From: Bacillus sp. FJAT-28004
GTDB taxonomy: Bacteria > Bacillota > Bacilli > Paenibacillales > Paenibacillaceae
Reading direction: 5' to 3'
Assembly (NCBI RefSeq): GCF_001280845.1
Contig: NZ_LGHP01000003.1
Span: 216,131 to 280,130 of the forward strand
Length of the DNA: 64,000 bases
The position numbers and the translations under genes are program-made. Under the pieces are notes generated by a model. The model was not told where the DNA came from, did no database searches, and worked only from the letters and a program-made list of their open reading frames with translations. Position 1 is the first letter of the stretch; each line of letters begins with the position of its first letter. Of the stretch, positions 17,651 through 25,964 are shown piece after piece.

Positions 17651-18865
17651 ATGACTGTAAAAAAACTCCCTGTAACTGTATTAAGCGGGTATTTAGGCGC
17701 TGGCAAGACGACCATTATGAATCATGTACTCCATAATCGCGATGGACTGAAAGTCGCTGTTATCGTAAATGATTTAAGCGAATTGAATATAGACGCAAGT
17801 CTTATCAAAGATGGGGGCGGCTTGTCACGAACAGAAGAAAAGCTTGTAGAAATGTCCAATGGCTGTATTTGCTGCACGCTTAGGGAAGATTTACTCAAGG
17901 AAGTTGAGAGCTTGGCGAAAGAAAATCGATTTGATTATATTCTAATCGAGTCGACTGGTGTTGGTGAGCCTGTTCCAGTAGCTCAAACCTTCTCCTATAT
18001 CGATGAAGAGCAAGGGATTGATTTAACACAATATTGCAGGCTTGATTGCATGGTAACGGTCGTAGATGCTTACCGCTTCTGGCATGATTATGCATCAGGC
18101 GAGACACTTCTTGATCGCAGTCAAGCCGTTGGCGATGATGACACACGTGAGGTTGTTGATCTGCTTATCGATCAGATCGAGTTTTGCGATGTGCTTCTTT
18201 TGAACAAATGTGATCTTGTAGATGACGAGGAATTGGCGGAACTGGAGAGAGTGCTTCGTACGATGCAGCCGCGTGCCAAATTCATTCGCACTTCCAATGG
18301 TGAAGTTAATCCAAAACATATTTTGAACACGTCGTTGTTCAATTTCGACGAAGCTAGTCGTTCGGCAGGTTGGATAAAAGAAATGGAAGCTCCGTCACAC
18401 ATACCGGAAACAGAGGAGTACGGTATATCATCCTTCGTATATGAGCGCGCGAAGCCATTTCATCCGCAGCGTCTTAAAGATTGGATGGAGCGTTGGCCGG
18501 AGGAAGTCGTCCGAGCCAAAGGTATCGTATGGCTTGCTACTCGTAATGAATATGCTCAAAGCTTGAGCCAAGCAGGTCCATCCATACAGTTTGGACCTGC
18601 AGGTCTTTGGGCTGCTGCATTGCCCGAAGCGGAGCGACAGGCTTTACTGCTGGAGGACCCCGAGCTGGCAAGCTTGTGGCATGAGGAATACGGTGATCGT
18701 GTTAACAAATTTGTACTGATCGGAATCGCGATGAACCGGATGAAGCTGACCGATTCTCTAGATAGCTGCTTGCTTAGTGATGGGGAGCTGTCGCTGAACT
18801 GGAACGAGTTCCTGGATGAGTTTCCGAATGCTATAAATGATCAGATGGACTCAGCGGTTCATTAA
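17651..18865 (+). CDS. zagA: CobW/COG0523 GTPase, ZagA/YciC-type zinc metallochaperone
   Basis: A protein of about 404 residues. The G3E GTPase domain has Walker A GYLGAGKT at residues 13-20, the metal-binding CxCC motif at C72-C75 (NGCICCTLR), and NKCDL as the guanine-specificity motif. A CobW C-terminal domain starts around residue 260. With Zur-box-like sites upstream, it fits the Zur-controlled ZagA (YciC) metallochaperones of Bacillus, which help zinc-dependent enzymes such as FolE under zinc starvation. AGGTGCCA with tandem ATGs (17648, 17651) gives best spacing to 17651. It is probably monocistronic, with a hairpin after it. Confidence 0.85.
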   Translation: MTVKKLPVTVLSGYLGAGKTTIMNHVLHNRDGLKVAVIVNDLSELNIDASLIKDGGGLSRTEEKLVEMSNGCICCTLREDLLKEVESLAKENRFDYILIESTGVGEPVPVAQTFSYIDEEQGIDLTQYCRLDCMVTVVDAYRFWHDYASGETLLDRSQAVGDDDTREVVDLLIDQIEFCDVLLLNKCDLVDDEELAELERVLRTMQPRAKFIRTSNGEVNPKHILNTSLFNFDEASRSAGWIKEMEAPSHIPETEEYGISSFVYERAKPFHPQRLKDWMERWPEEVVRAKGIVWLATRNEYAQSLSQAGPSIQFGPAGLWAAALPEAERQALLLEDPELASLWHEEYGDRVNKFVLIGIAMNRMKLTDSLDSCLLSDGELSLNWNEFLDEFPNAINDQMDSAVH

Positions 18866-18980
18866 TAGCAAGAAGCTTAATGGGAGAGGCGAGTTAAAGT
18901 GATATACGTTCGCAATACGAGGAAACGATATGAGTGAGAGCGCTCATTTTGCAATCGCAGGAATTAGCTGTTCTTATGGT

Positions 18981-19020
18981 AGAAGATGTCTCAGGGGTAT
19001 TCTCTGAGGCAGCTTCTATT
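18981..19020 (+). terminator. hairpin terminator after zagA-like gene
   Basis: AGAAG..CTCAG pairs with CTGAG..CTTCT around GGGTATTCT, followed by a short ATTT tail. The weak T tract lowers certainty. The 115 bases between stop and hairpin show no gene. Confidence 0.5.
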
Positions 19021-19043
19021 TAAAATCATCTTCTAATTATGAA

Positions 19044-19072
19044 TTGACAGCGCTTCAGAACATTGGTACATT
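19044..19072 (+). promoter_or_regulatory. sigma-A promoter of lacI-family gene
   Basis: TTGACA (19044-19049) is separated by 17 bases from TACATT (19067-19072), just upstream of the regulator and next to its predicted operator. Confidence 0.6.
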
Positions 19073-19079
19073 ATTTCCA

Positions 19080-19093
19080 TAAACGCGTGTTTA
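19080..19093. promoter_or_regulatory. LacI-family operator 1 (autoregulatory)
   Basis: TAAACGCGTGTTTA is a 14-bp near-perfect palindrome around the central CpG-type step typical of LacI/CcpA-family operators. It sits just downstream of the promoter and before the lacI-family gene. A sister site lies at 20256. Confidence 0.6.
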
Positions 19094-19111
19094 CGGAATG
19101 AGGGGCTTAGG

Positions 19112-20161
19112 TTGAGCAAAGAGATAAACAGCACGGAAATCGCCAAGCTAGCAGGTGTTTCTAGAAGCACGGTCAGCCGTGTAATTAACAACTATGCGAA
19201 TGTCCCTGAGAAGACGAAGCAAAAGGTATTAAAGGTCATTCAGCAATACAATTATTACCCAAATCTATCGGCTCAGGTGCTGGCAGGCAAGCGTACGCGA
19301 ACGATTGGTTTATTCATGGTCGATTCCGGCCGAGTATCCGGCGACAGCATTTCGAGCTTATTGCTTGCACGGGTTATTGAAAGTGCTTCTTCACATGGCT
19401 ATTATGTGCTGACACATATCGTTCATGATATGAAAGATCAGGATGAGGCTCGCATGATTAAGGAGAGCTTCTATCAGCGTAGAATCGATGGAGGTGTGTT
19501 CATCGGAGCGGCTAATCATGAACCGCTCATAGAGGAGCTAATTGCTGAAGGGTTTATGGTTGCGATTGTGGATCAGCATTTGCCGGGACGTACGGAACCA
19601 AACCGTATTGTGTTCAACTTTGACAACGAAACGGGTGTAGGGCAAGCGATTGATTATATAGTAAGCTTGGGGCATGAGCGAATCGGTATGATTAATGGGG
19701 ACATGAACAGATACTCTGGACCATCCAAGTGGAGAGGCTTTCAAGCTGCGATGGCAAGGCATCATTTACCGCTTGTGCAGCAATGGATGCTGCCGGGTGA
19801 TTTTAACGAATCCAGCGGCTACCAGTCCATTAAAGAATTTTTGAAAGCCAAGACGGAGCTGCCGACAGCCATATTTGCAGCGAATGACAGCGTTGCTTTC
19901 GGAGCTATTCGTGCGCTGAAGGAATCGGGTATTCAAGTCCCGCAGGATGTATCGATTATTGGCTTTGACGACCACATATTAAGCGCGCATTCCAGACCGG
20001 CATTAACGACGATCCGGGTTGATTTTGCAGACATGATGGACAAATTGACTAAGACCTTGATTACGAGCATTGAGAATGGTGCTGAAGCCTATCATCCGGT
20101 TGCGGTAAGCACTGAGCTCGTTGTCCGTGATTCCTGTCAAAGCGCAAGGGAAGATTCATAG
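19112..20161 (+). CDS. LacI-family transcriptional regulator
   Basis: A 349-residue LacI/GalR regulator. The N-terminal helix-turn-helix is at 6-30 (STEIAKLAGVSRSTVSRVINN) with the hinge helix LSAQVLAGKRTRTIG, followed by a periplasmic-binding-protein-like sugar-sensing domain to the end (FAANDSVAFGAIRALKESGI, IIGFDDH). The TTG start has GAGGGG upstream. Two near-identical palindromes, one over its own promoter and one 95 bases after its stop, suggest that it represses itself and the downstream VOC/SDR genes. The effector is unknown but probably a sugar or sugar phosphate. Confidence 0.9.
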   Translation: MSKEINSTEIAKLAGVSRSTVSRVINNYANVPEKTKQKVLKVIQQYNYYPNLSAQVLAGKRTRTIGLFMVDSGRVSGDSISSLLLARVIESASSHGYYVLTHIVHDMKDQDEARMIKESFYQRRIDGGVFIGAANHEPLIEELIAEGFMVAIVDQHLPGRTEPNRIVFNFDNETGVGQAIDYIVSLGHERIGMINGDMNRYSGPSKWRGFQAAMARHHLPLVQQWMLPGDFNESSGYQSIKEFLKAKTELPTAIFAANDSVAFGAIRALKESGIQVPQDVSIIGFDDHILSAHSRPALTTIRVDFADMMDKLTKTLITSIENGAEAYHPVAVSTELVVRDSCQSAREDS

Positions 20162-20255
20162 TTAAGAGAAAGAACGATATAGTTAGAGGTCCTTATAGGC
20201 TGCATAAGGGCTTCTAATATTAGGTTTAAACCACACATTATTTTTTACAACGAAA

Positions 20256-20269
20256 TAAACACGTGTTCA
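20256..20269. promoter_or_regulatory. LacI-family operator 2
   Basis: TAAACACGTGTTCA shares 12 of 14 bases with the site at 19080 and is itself palindromic with one mismatch. It lies upstream of the VOC and SDR genes, making them likely members of the LacI-family regulon. Confidence 0.55.
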
Positions 20270-20303
20270 CTAACGATTATTTTTTTTGAGAGGGGGGATG
20301 CGG

Positions 20304-20339
20304 ATGCAGCAGGTAGATATTCATTTACTTGAAGAATAA
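20304..20339 (+). CDS. 11-codon mini-ORF (MQQVDIHLLEE)
   Basis: A very short ORF with AGGGGGG about 7 bases upstream, starting 35 bases after the operator at 20256. It could be a leader peptide or the surviving head of a deleted gene; nothing else supports coding. An in-frame ATG at 20298 adds two codons but overlaps the ribosome-binding site. Confidence 0.25.
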   Translation: MQQVDIHLLEE

Positions 20340-20413
20340 GAGATAGCATTTTTATTTGTGCGGCATATACGGCAATCATAACGATGAAATCAACCTCCAG
20401 GGGGAAAATAGGC

Positions 20414-20872
20414 ATGGATAAAAACTTGATTGGAACACGGACGATAACTCAAATTGGACTATTAGTTAACGATATAGATGCAACGTCGCAGGCGTATGCA
20501 GATTTTTTTGGGATCGAGAAGCCGAACTGGTTTTGGACAGATAAGGTAGATAAGGCGCAAACGGAATATAACGGGCAATCGTCAGTGGCTCGTGCCAAGC
20601 TTGCTTTTTTTGATATGGGATCCTTGCAGCTTGAACTCATCGAGCCGGATGAACATCCTAGTACGTGGAGAGAGCATCTCGACAAACATGGTGAAGGTCC
20701 GCATCATATCGCATTCGTCGTTGACGGCATGAAAGAAATTGTAGCATCCATGGAGAAAAACGGTATGGCATTGGTTCAAAAGGGTGAGTATACCGGCGGA
20801 CGTTATGCCTATATGGACACTTTTAAAAATTTGAAAATAATGTTGGAACTGCTGGAAAACGATAAGAATTAA
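20414..20872 (+). CDS. VOC family protein (methylmalonyl-CoA epimerase-like)
   Basis: About 152 residues with two VOC modules. The first is ITQIGLLVNDIDATSQAYADFFGI and the second begins GPHHIAFVVDGMKEIVASMEKNG. The ITQIGLLV and HHIAF segments place metal-ligand positions as in epimerase/glyoxalase members, though the first is Q rather than H. Ligand and reaction are unknown. ATG 20414 has CAGGGGG upstream. It is followed within 70 bases by an SDR and preceded by a LacI-type operator, so a role in modifying a sugar or keto intermediate is plausible. Confidence 0.8.
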   Translation: MDKNLIGTRTITQIGLLVNDIDATSQAYADFFGIEKPNWFWTDKVDKAQTEYNGQSSVARAKLAFFDMGSLQLELIEPDEHPSTWREHLDKHGEGPHHIAFVVDGMKEIVASMEKNGMALVQKGEYTGGRYAYMDTFKNLKIMLELLENDKN

Positions 20873-20938
20873 CAGAGTGATGCGTGAGATAACGAGCTGT
20901 CATCTACTTGTAATGAATAAACAGGAGGAATGAATGGC

Positions 20939-21634
20939 ATGAACATATTAATTACAGGTGCCAATCGAGGTCTGGGATTAGCGCTTGCTAGTGAAGCATG
21001 CGTACGAGGACATCACGTGTTAGCTGGGGTTCGCAGCCCCGGCTCTTCTGCAGAGGGATTGCAAGAGCTGATCACGAGATTTCCAAGTCAAATAACGGTA
21101 CTGCCGCTTGATGTTACGGATGAGAATTCGGTTCGCTACGCTTCCGCACAGGCGGAAAGCCGAGTACGCAGTTTGGATGCTGTTATTAACAGCGCAGCGA
21201 TATTGCTGGGACGGGATCAGAAGCTGGAGAAGCTCGACTTGGAGCAGGTGGAGCAATCGTTCCAGACCAATCTATTCGGGCCTATCGTGGTACTCAAGCA
21301 TTTCTTACCTTTGCTTCGTCAAGGAGAGCAGCAAAGCATTATTAATATTAGCTCGGAAGCAGGCAGCTTCACTGGTGCTTATGGCGGCGACTATTCCTAT
21401 GCGCTGTCTAAATCTGCTCTGAATATGTTCTCCGCGCAGCTGCGGAGCGAGCTTGCACCGCAGGGCTTCGTCGTTCATGCGCTTCATCCCGGCTGGATAA
21501 AAACAGATATGGGGGGCGAGCAGGCACCTGGAGATGCGACAGTCGCAGCAGCTGGCATTATGAACATTGTCGAGCGGAAAACGGAAGCGAAAGCCCTTTT
21601 TATTGATCATAATGGCGCCCCTATGAATCTATAA
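20939..21634 (+). CDS. short-chain dehydrogenase/reductase (C-factor-like)
   Basis: A 231-residue classical SDR with N-terminal NAD(P) motif TGANRGLG, NSAA, catalytic serine in NISSEAGS, and YxxxK in YSYALSKSALN. The C-terminal FIDHNGAPMNL tail and the whole layout match the SDR at 29070, so the two are paralogues. The substrate is unknown. ATG 20939 is chosen because AGGAGG lies 10 bases upstream; the in-frame ATG at 20930 overlaps that site. A terminator follows. Confidence 0.87.
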   Translation: MNILITGANRGLGLALASEACVRGHHVLAGVRSPGSSAEGLQELITRFPSQITVLPLDVTDENSVRYASAQAESRVRSLDAVINSAAILLGRDQKLEKLDLEQVEQSFQTNLFGPIVVLKHFLPLLRQGEQQSIINISSEAGSFTGAYGGDYSYALSKSALNMFSAQLRSELAPQGFVVHALHPGWIKTDMGGEQAPGDATVAAAGIMNIVERKTEAKALFIDHNGAPMNL

Positions 21635-21662
21635 GATGACCTTTATTCAATATAACGATAAA

Positions 21663-21715
21663 AAAGGAACTGCCCAGCAAGGTCTTCGTAGACCGAGCGA
21701 GGCAGTTCCTTCTTT
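21663..21715. terminator. bidirectional terminator between convergent genes
   Basis: AAGGAACTGCC (21663-21673) pairs with GGCAGTTCCTT (21700-21710), with a nested GGTCT..AGACC stem. A-rich and T-rich flanks suit both directions. Confidence 0.88.
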
Positions 21716-21720
21716 ATTGC

Positions 21721-22800
21721 TTATAGATATACGGCTTTGCCGGTTTTGGATGATTCATAAATCGCTTCAAGAATTTGAGAAACAACGAAAGCTTGCTCTG
21801 GCGTTACAACAGGCTCAGTGTCCTCTTCAATTGCTTTCAGCCACATTCTCATTTCGAGATCAGCGTCGCTTTCTGTTTTGCCATCGTAGAAAGCAACTCC
21901 GCCTGCATTCAAATCAATCTTAGTTGCAAATAGACGGCTATGCTTCTCGCCATTAATGCGAAGGCCATCCTTCATGTCCGCGCCGCCTTCAGTACCAGAC
22001 AACGTACATTTTGCTTCGTCAACTTCAAGCGTATTAAGTGCCCAGCTGGACTCAAGCACGATTGTAGCGCCGTTCTCCATGACGATCATACCAAATGCGG
22101 AATCCTCAACAGTGAACTTCGCAGGATCCCAAGGTCCCCATGCATTTGCAGCGTTTTCGCGTTGCGAAAGCTTGTGGTAGGAAGTACCAAGCACCACTTT
22201 AGGCTTGTAGTTGTCGAGCATCCAAAGCGTCAAATCAAGTGCGTGAGTACCGATATCGATAAGCGGTCCGCCGCCTTGTTTTTCTTCGTCAAGGAAAACG
22301 CCCCAAGTTGGCACTGCGCGGCGACGAACAGCATGCGCTCTCGCATAATAGATGTCACCTAGCTCACCAGCCTCACACAATTTCTTCAAGTGCTGGCTGT
22401 CTGGACGGAAACGGTTGTTGTAACCAACAGTAAGCTTCTTGCCAGTACGGCGAGCAGCATCAACCATACGCTGTGCATCGTGAGCTGTTTTGGCCATAGG
22501 CTTCTCAGTCATAACATGCTTGCCAGCTTCAAGTGCAGCAATTGCAATGTTCGCGTGCGAGTCGTTTGGCGTACATACATGAACGACTTCAATTGAAGTA
22601 TCGGTCAACAGTTCAGTGTAATCCGTGTATACTTTCGCGTCCTCAGCACCATATAGGGCAGCTGCGTCAATAGCACGTTGTTCAACGATATCGCAAAATG
22701 CGACGATTTCAACGTTTTTAAGTTTCTTCAAGCTTGGTAGATGTTTACCGTTTGCAATTCCGCCACAGCCAATAATAGCTAGTTTATATACTTTAGACAT
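21721..22800 (-). CDS. Gfo/Idh/MocA family oxidoreductase
   Basis: A 359-residue NAD(P)-dependent dehydrogenase. The Rossmann motif AIIGCGGIANGKHLPSL is at the N-terminus and the family EKPMAKT motif lies near residue 97, with the substrate-binding Gfo_Idh_MocA_C domain after it (GGGPLIDIGTHALDLTLWML). Such enzymes oxidise sugars, inositols or glycosides; the substrate is unknown. GGAGG precedes the ATG. An AraC regulator and another Gfo/Idh protein follow upstream on the same strand, suggesting a shared pathway. Confidence 0.92.
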   Translation of the reverse strand: MSKVYKLAIIGCGGIANGKHLPSLKKLKNVEIVAFCDIVEQRAIDAAALYGAEDAKVYTDYTELLTDTSIEVVHVCTPNDSHANIAIAALEAGKHVMTEKPMAKTAHDAQRMVDAARRTGKKLTVGYNNRFRPDSQHLKKLCEAGELGDIYYARAHAVRRRAVPTWGVFLDEEKQGGGPLIDIGTHALDLTLWMLDNYKPKVVLGTSYHKLSQRENAANAWGPWDPAKFTVEDSAFGMIVMENGATIVLESSWALNTLEVDEAKCTLSGTEGGADMKDGLRINGEKHSRLFATKIDLNAGGVAFYDGKTESDADLEMRMWLKAIEEDTEPVVTPEQAFVVSQILEAIYESSKTGKAVYL

Positions 22801-22833
22801 GTGATAAAGCCTCCTAATAGTATGTTGAATTTG

Positions 22834-23781
22834 TTATTGAGAAACGGTCTGACGAGCATTCCTACGATATTCGGAAGGAGTGACGCCGAATTTCTTGCGA
22901 AACACAGCGTGTAAATAGTTGCCGCCGGCAAAGCCGGATAACTTGGCTATTTTCTCCACCGAATGCGAGCTTTCCTGTAGCTCACGGCATACGACAGCCA
23001 GTCGAATGTCTTCAAGAATACGACTGAATGTATGTCCATGATGCAGCTCCTTGAATAAACGCTGAATTTGTCGCGAGCTTAGATTAAGCTTGTCCGCAAC
23101 GTCCTCGAGCGTGATGAAGCCGTCATAGTTAGCATAAATATACTCCAAGGCGAGCCGATAACGATAAGCCTTCATATCCCGCGTTGGAAACTGTTTCTGT
23201 TCGCTTGCTGTGTCATAAGCACGAACCGCTCGCATCAAAATTTGGATAACCGTCTGCTTAATGGTTGTATAGCTGCCAACAAAATTATCGTTGCAAGCTT
23301 GATAGGCTTCAAGAAAGCGAGGCATCGCTTGATGCAGATCCATTGTCGGAAACAATGGAAGTGTTTTTAGCTTATCGATACAATTTCGCGCTTCAGCAGC
23401 TTCCCAGTCGTCATAGGAATGAGCATCTTCGCCGTTATCCTGCTCTGTTCGATCAATGATATCAACATGCAGACAAAGCTCATTCATTGCTTCAAGCGCG
23501 TCTGCTTCTTGATAATGCATGATCTCAGGTCCGGTTAAATAAAGCATGCCAGGCTTTAAAGCATACTCCTGGTCGCTAATAATGACCTTTCCTTTGCCCT
23601 GAGGTATGAAATGCAATTCATATTCCGCGTGCTTATGGAATCCAATGATTCTGCCGGGAGGGAATTGCGTCAGATGAAAGCGCAGTACATGGATGTCGTA
23701 AGGCCCCCATCTGATGCACAGCTCCAGACGTTCAAGCGCATCCTGGCGTTCATGCATGACCTCATAAGGGAAGTTAGGCAT
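22834..23781 (-). CDS. AraC-family regulator with cupin sensor
   Basis: A protein of about 315 residues. The N-terminal cupin-like ligand domain (GFHKHAEYELHFIPQGKGKV, YALKPGMLYLTGPEIMH) is followed by an AraC double HTH in the last 100 residues (LEDVADKLNLSSRQIQRLFKELHHG, KIAKLSGFAGGNYLHAVFRKKFGVTPSEYR). It probably activates the adjoining sugar dehydrogenase genes. ATG 23781 is chosen over GTG 23790 because AAGGGG is well placed for it. Confidence 0.88.
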   Translation of the reverse strand: MPNFPYEVMHERQDALERLELCIRWGPYDIHVLRFHLTQFPPGRIIGFHKHAEYELHFIPQGKGKVIISDQEYALKPGMLYLTGPEIMHYQEADALEAMNELCLHVDIIDRTEQDNGEDAHSYDDWEAAEARNCIDKLKTLPLFPTMDLHQAMPRFLEAYQACNDNFVGSYTTIKQTVIQILMRAVRAYDTASEQKQFPTRDMKAYRYRLALEYIYANYDGFITLEDVADKLNLSSRQIQRLFKELHHGHTFSRILEDIRLAVVCRELQESSHSVEKIAKLSGFAGGNYLHAVFRKKFGVTPSEYRRNARQTVSQ

Positions 23782-23822
23782 GCTGATCACCCCTTGGAGT
23801 AGTCCAGTTTAAGTTTGTAGTA

Positions 23823-24827
23823 TTACTCGCTCAGCTCATCAATCCGGATTGCACGGTGCTCACGAGCAGAGCGATTCGAAGCTTCCATCAACTTCGTTAG
23901 ATCAGTGGCAAGGCTTACATTTTCGTCAGCGGATGTATTGTTCTCGATATGCTGTACCCATTGGTCAAAAGCACTCTCTCTATTCGGCGGAATAACTTGT
24001 GCCGTCCATTGCTCAGATGATTGGTCACCTGGAGTAGAAGTGCGAAGCAGCAGCTGGCTCTCTGGATTGCCGTAAAGCAGCGTTCCTTCAGTACCATGCA
24101 CCTCAAGTGTAAATGGTGAATGATTGTTAACGAAGCCGGCCTCTACGATTCCGATCGCTCCAGATGGCGCATTCAATACTGCTACCGCGTTATCTTCGAC
24201 CTCTTTGCCAGTGACATAACCAAAATGAGCAGAAACCTCTTTAGGCATTTCATTCAAGAAGAGTCTAGTCAAATACATAGGGTGACAACCCAAATCGATT
24301 AATGCACCGCCGCCGCATTGCTCTAGGTTGTAGAAGTGTTCAGGCAGCCAGTTCGCTGTTGCTCCGTTATGAGAGAGACGAGCACGAACCAATGTGATTT
24401 TTCCAAGAACGCCTTGTGACAAAATATTGCGAATCGCCAGTGTATAGCCGTCATTTAGACGAGGCAGCGATACTGTTAATTTTACATTATTTTTAGCTAC
24501 TTCATCTAGTATAACATTTACTTCTTTTAGGGTTGGTGCAATTACTTTTTCTGTAAAGATATGCTTGCCGGCTTTAGCTGCTGCTACAATAACTTCTTGA
24601 TGTCTTGAAGTTGGAGCGTCAACGATAACAGCGTCGATATCGTCGCGATTCAACATTTCATCAAGGTCTGAATAAAAAGTAGCGTCAAGTTTCTCGGCAG
24701 CTGCTTGTCCGCGTTCCGCGATTTCGTCCCATACTGCAACGATTTCCGTACCAGGGTGCTCCTGAGCTTGTTTCGTATAATCCCATGCGTGTACATGCCA
24801 ATAACTAATTTTACCGATTCGAATCAT
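23823..24827 (-). CDS. Gfo/Idh/MocA family oxidoreductase
   Basis: About 334 residues. The N-terminal Rossmann domain has IRIGKISYWHVHAWDY instead of a classical GxGxxG, a variant seen in some family members. EKVIAPT replaces the EKP motif, followed by the C-terminal substrate domain (GGGALIDLGCHPMYLTRLFL). ATG 24827 has GGGAGAG upstream, so a longer in-frame start is rejected. The missing glycine motif makes cofactor use less certain. Co-directional with the AraC gene and the first Gfo/Idh gene. Confidence 0.85.
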   Translation of the reverse strand: MIRIGKISYWHVHAWDYTKQAQEHPGTEIVAVWDEIAERGQAAAEKLDATFYSDLDEMLNRDDIDAVIVDAPTSRHQEVIVAAAKAGKHIFTEKVIAPTLKEVNVILDEVAKNNVKLTVSLPRLNDGYTLAIRNILSQGVLGKITLVRARLSHNGATANWLPEHFYNLEQCGGGALIDLGCHPMYLTRLFLNEMPKEVSAHFGYVTGKEVEDNAVAVLNAPSGAIGIVEAGFVNNHSPFTLEVHGTEGTLLYGNPESQLLLRTSTPGDQSSEQWTAQVIPPNRESAFDQWVQHIENNTSADENVSLATDLTKLMEASNRSAREHRAIRIDELSE

Positions 24828-24986
24828 AGGTTCATCTCTCCCTGGGCATCTATTAGCGAATTTGCATTGCATATATAAATTTATGACAACAGCTATAATT
24901 TAACATAGTTTTATGCGTATTTTTAGTGTAATTTAATGACCAATTATGTACGATATTACGACAAAATATGATTTAAGTAAATTCAC

Positions 24987-25841
24987 TTACACATATTGCT
25001 TACGATATTGACGCGGGGATACATGAGTAATCTTTTTGAATGTTTTTCCAAAATGAGAGAAGTTATCGAAACCGACCGCAGCTGCGATATCGGTAATGCT
25101 AATATCTGACTCGCGAAGCAGACGCTGAGCTTCCTTCATACGGGTAAGAATGATGTAGTCGGAGAAGGTAAAGCCTGTCAGCTCCTTGAACATACGGCTT
25201 AAATAGTAAGGACTGATGAAAAAATGTTTTGCAAGCTCATCAAGTCGAAGCGGCTCTCCAAAGTGAGCGTTAATGTAGCGGATAACCTCTGAAATTTTGG
25301 CATGCATGGGTGTTGCGTGGTGCAGAGGCATTGGCTCAGACTGCTGGATATATCTAGCTGCGGTCAGTAGGAGCTCGGTTACGGCATAGCTGGGAAAAAG
25401 CTCGAAGCCAGCAGGCTGTTGTCTGATCTCCGCCAGCATTCTACTCATTAATTGTGCTGTCGCCAGCTGCTCCTGCATGGGCAAACGTATAATATGAGAT
25501 TGCTGTTCAAATGGTGTTAATAAGAAGCTAACATGCGTTCCTGCTAATTTGCCTAACATTGCATCATCCATGTGTATAATAATTCGTTCATGGGAGGCAT
25601 CGCCGGATTGCATCGTTTTGTGCAGCTCATGCTTAGATATAAAGACGAGATCGCCTTGCTGAACAGAATAGGAACGATCACGAATAAAATAAATTCGCTG
25701 CCCTGACAGCATATAATAGATTTCATAATAGTCATGGTAATGATTTTCTTCCATCGTAAAGGGCGCTGTCCGTTTCGTATACTCGATATATAGCTCGGAT
25801 GTAGAGCCAAAGCTGCAAATTTCAGGCTGAATGCTCATCAT
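24987..25841 (-). CDS. AraC-family regulator with cupin sensor
   Basis: About 284 residues: an N-terminal cupin (MEENHYHDYYEIYYMLSGQRIYFI, VQQGDLVFISKHELHKT) and a C-terminal AraC HTH (LRLDELAKHFFISPYYLSRMFKELTGFTFSDY, ITDIAAAVGFDNFSHFGKTFKKITHVSPRQYR). The open frame runs 83 codons further, but AAAAGGAGC just upstream of ATG 25841 fixes the start. The extension would also overlap the divergent gene. It probably regulates the divergent Gfo/Idh-uxaC pair. Confidence 0.88.
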   Translation of the reverse strand: MMSIQPEICSFGSTSELYIEYTKRTAPFTMEENHYHDYYEIYYMLSGQRIYFIRDRSYSVQQGDLVFISKHELHKTMQSGDASHERIIIHMDDAMLGKLAGTHVSFLLTPFEQQSHIIRLPMQEQLATAQLMSRMLAEIRQQPAGFELFPSYAVTELLLTAARYIQQSEPMPLHHATPMHAKISEVIRYINAHFGEPLRLDELAKHFFISPYYLSRMFKELTGFTFSDYIILTRMKEAQRLLRESDISITDIAAAVGFDNFSHFGKTFKKITHVSPRQYRKQYV

Positions 25842-25964
25842 TGATTTGCTCCTTTTGATTTTATAGCAAAATAAGCGGTGTTTGATGGAAATTAAGCAGG
25901 ATATGCAGAGAATTATATCACTATCATGCAGTAATATGAAGGTAGTTGAATTAAAGGAGGAATA

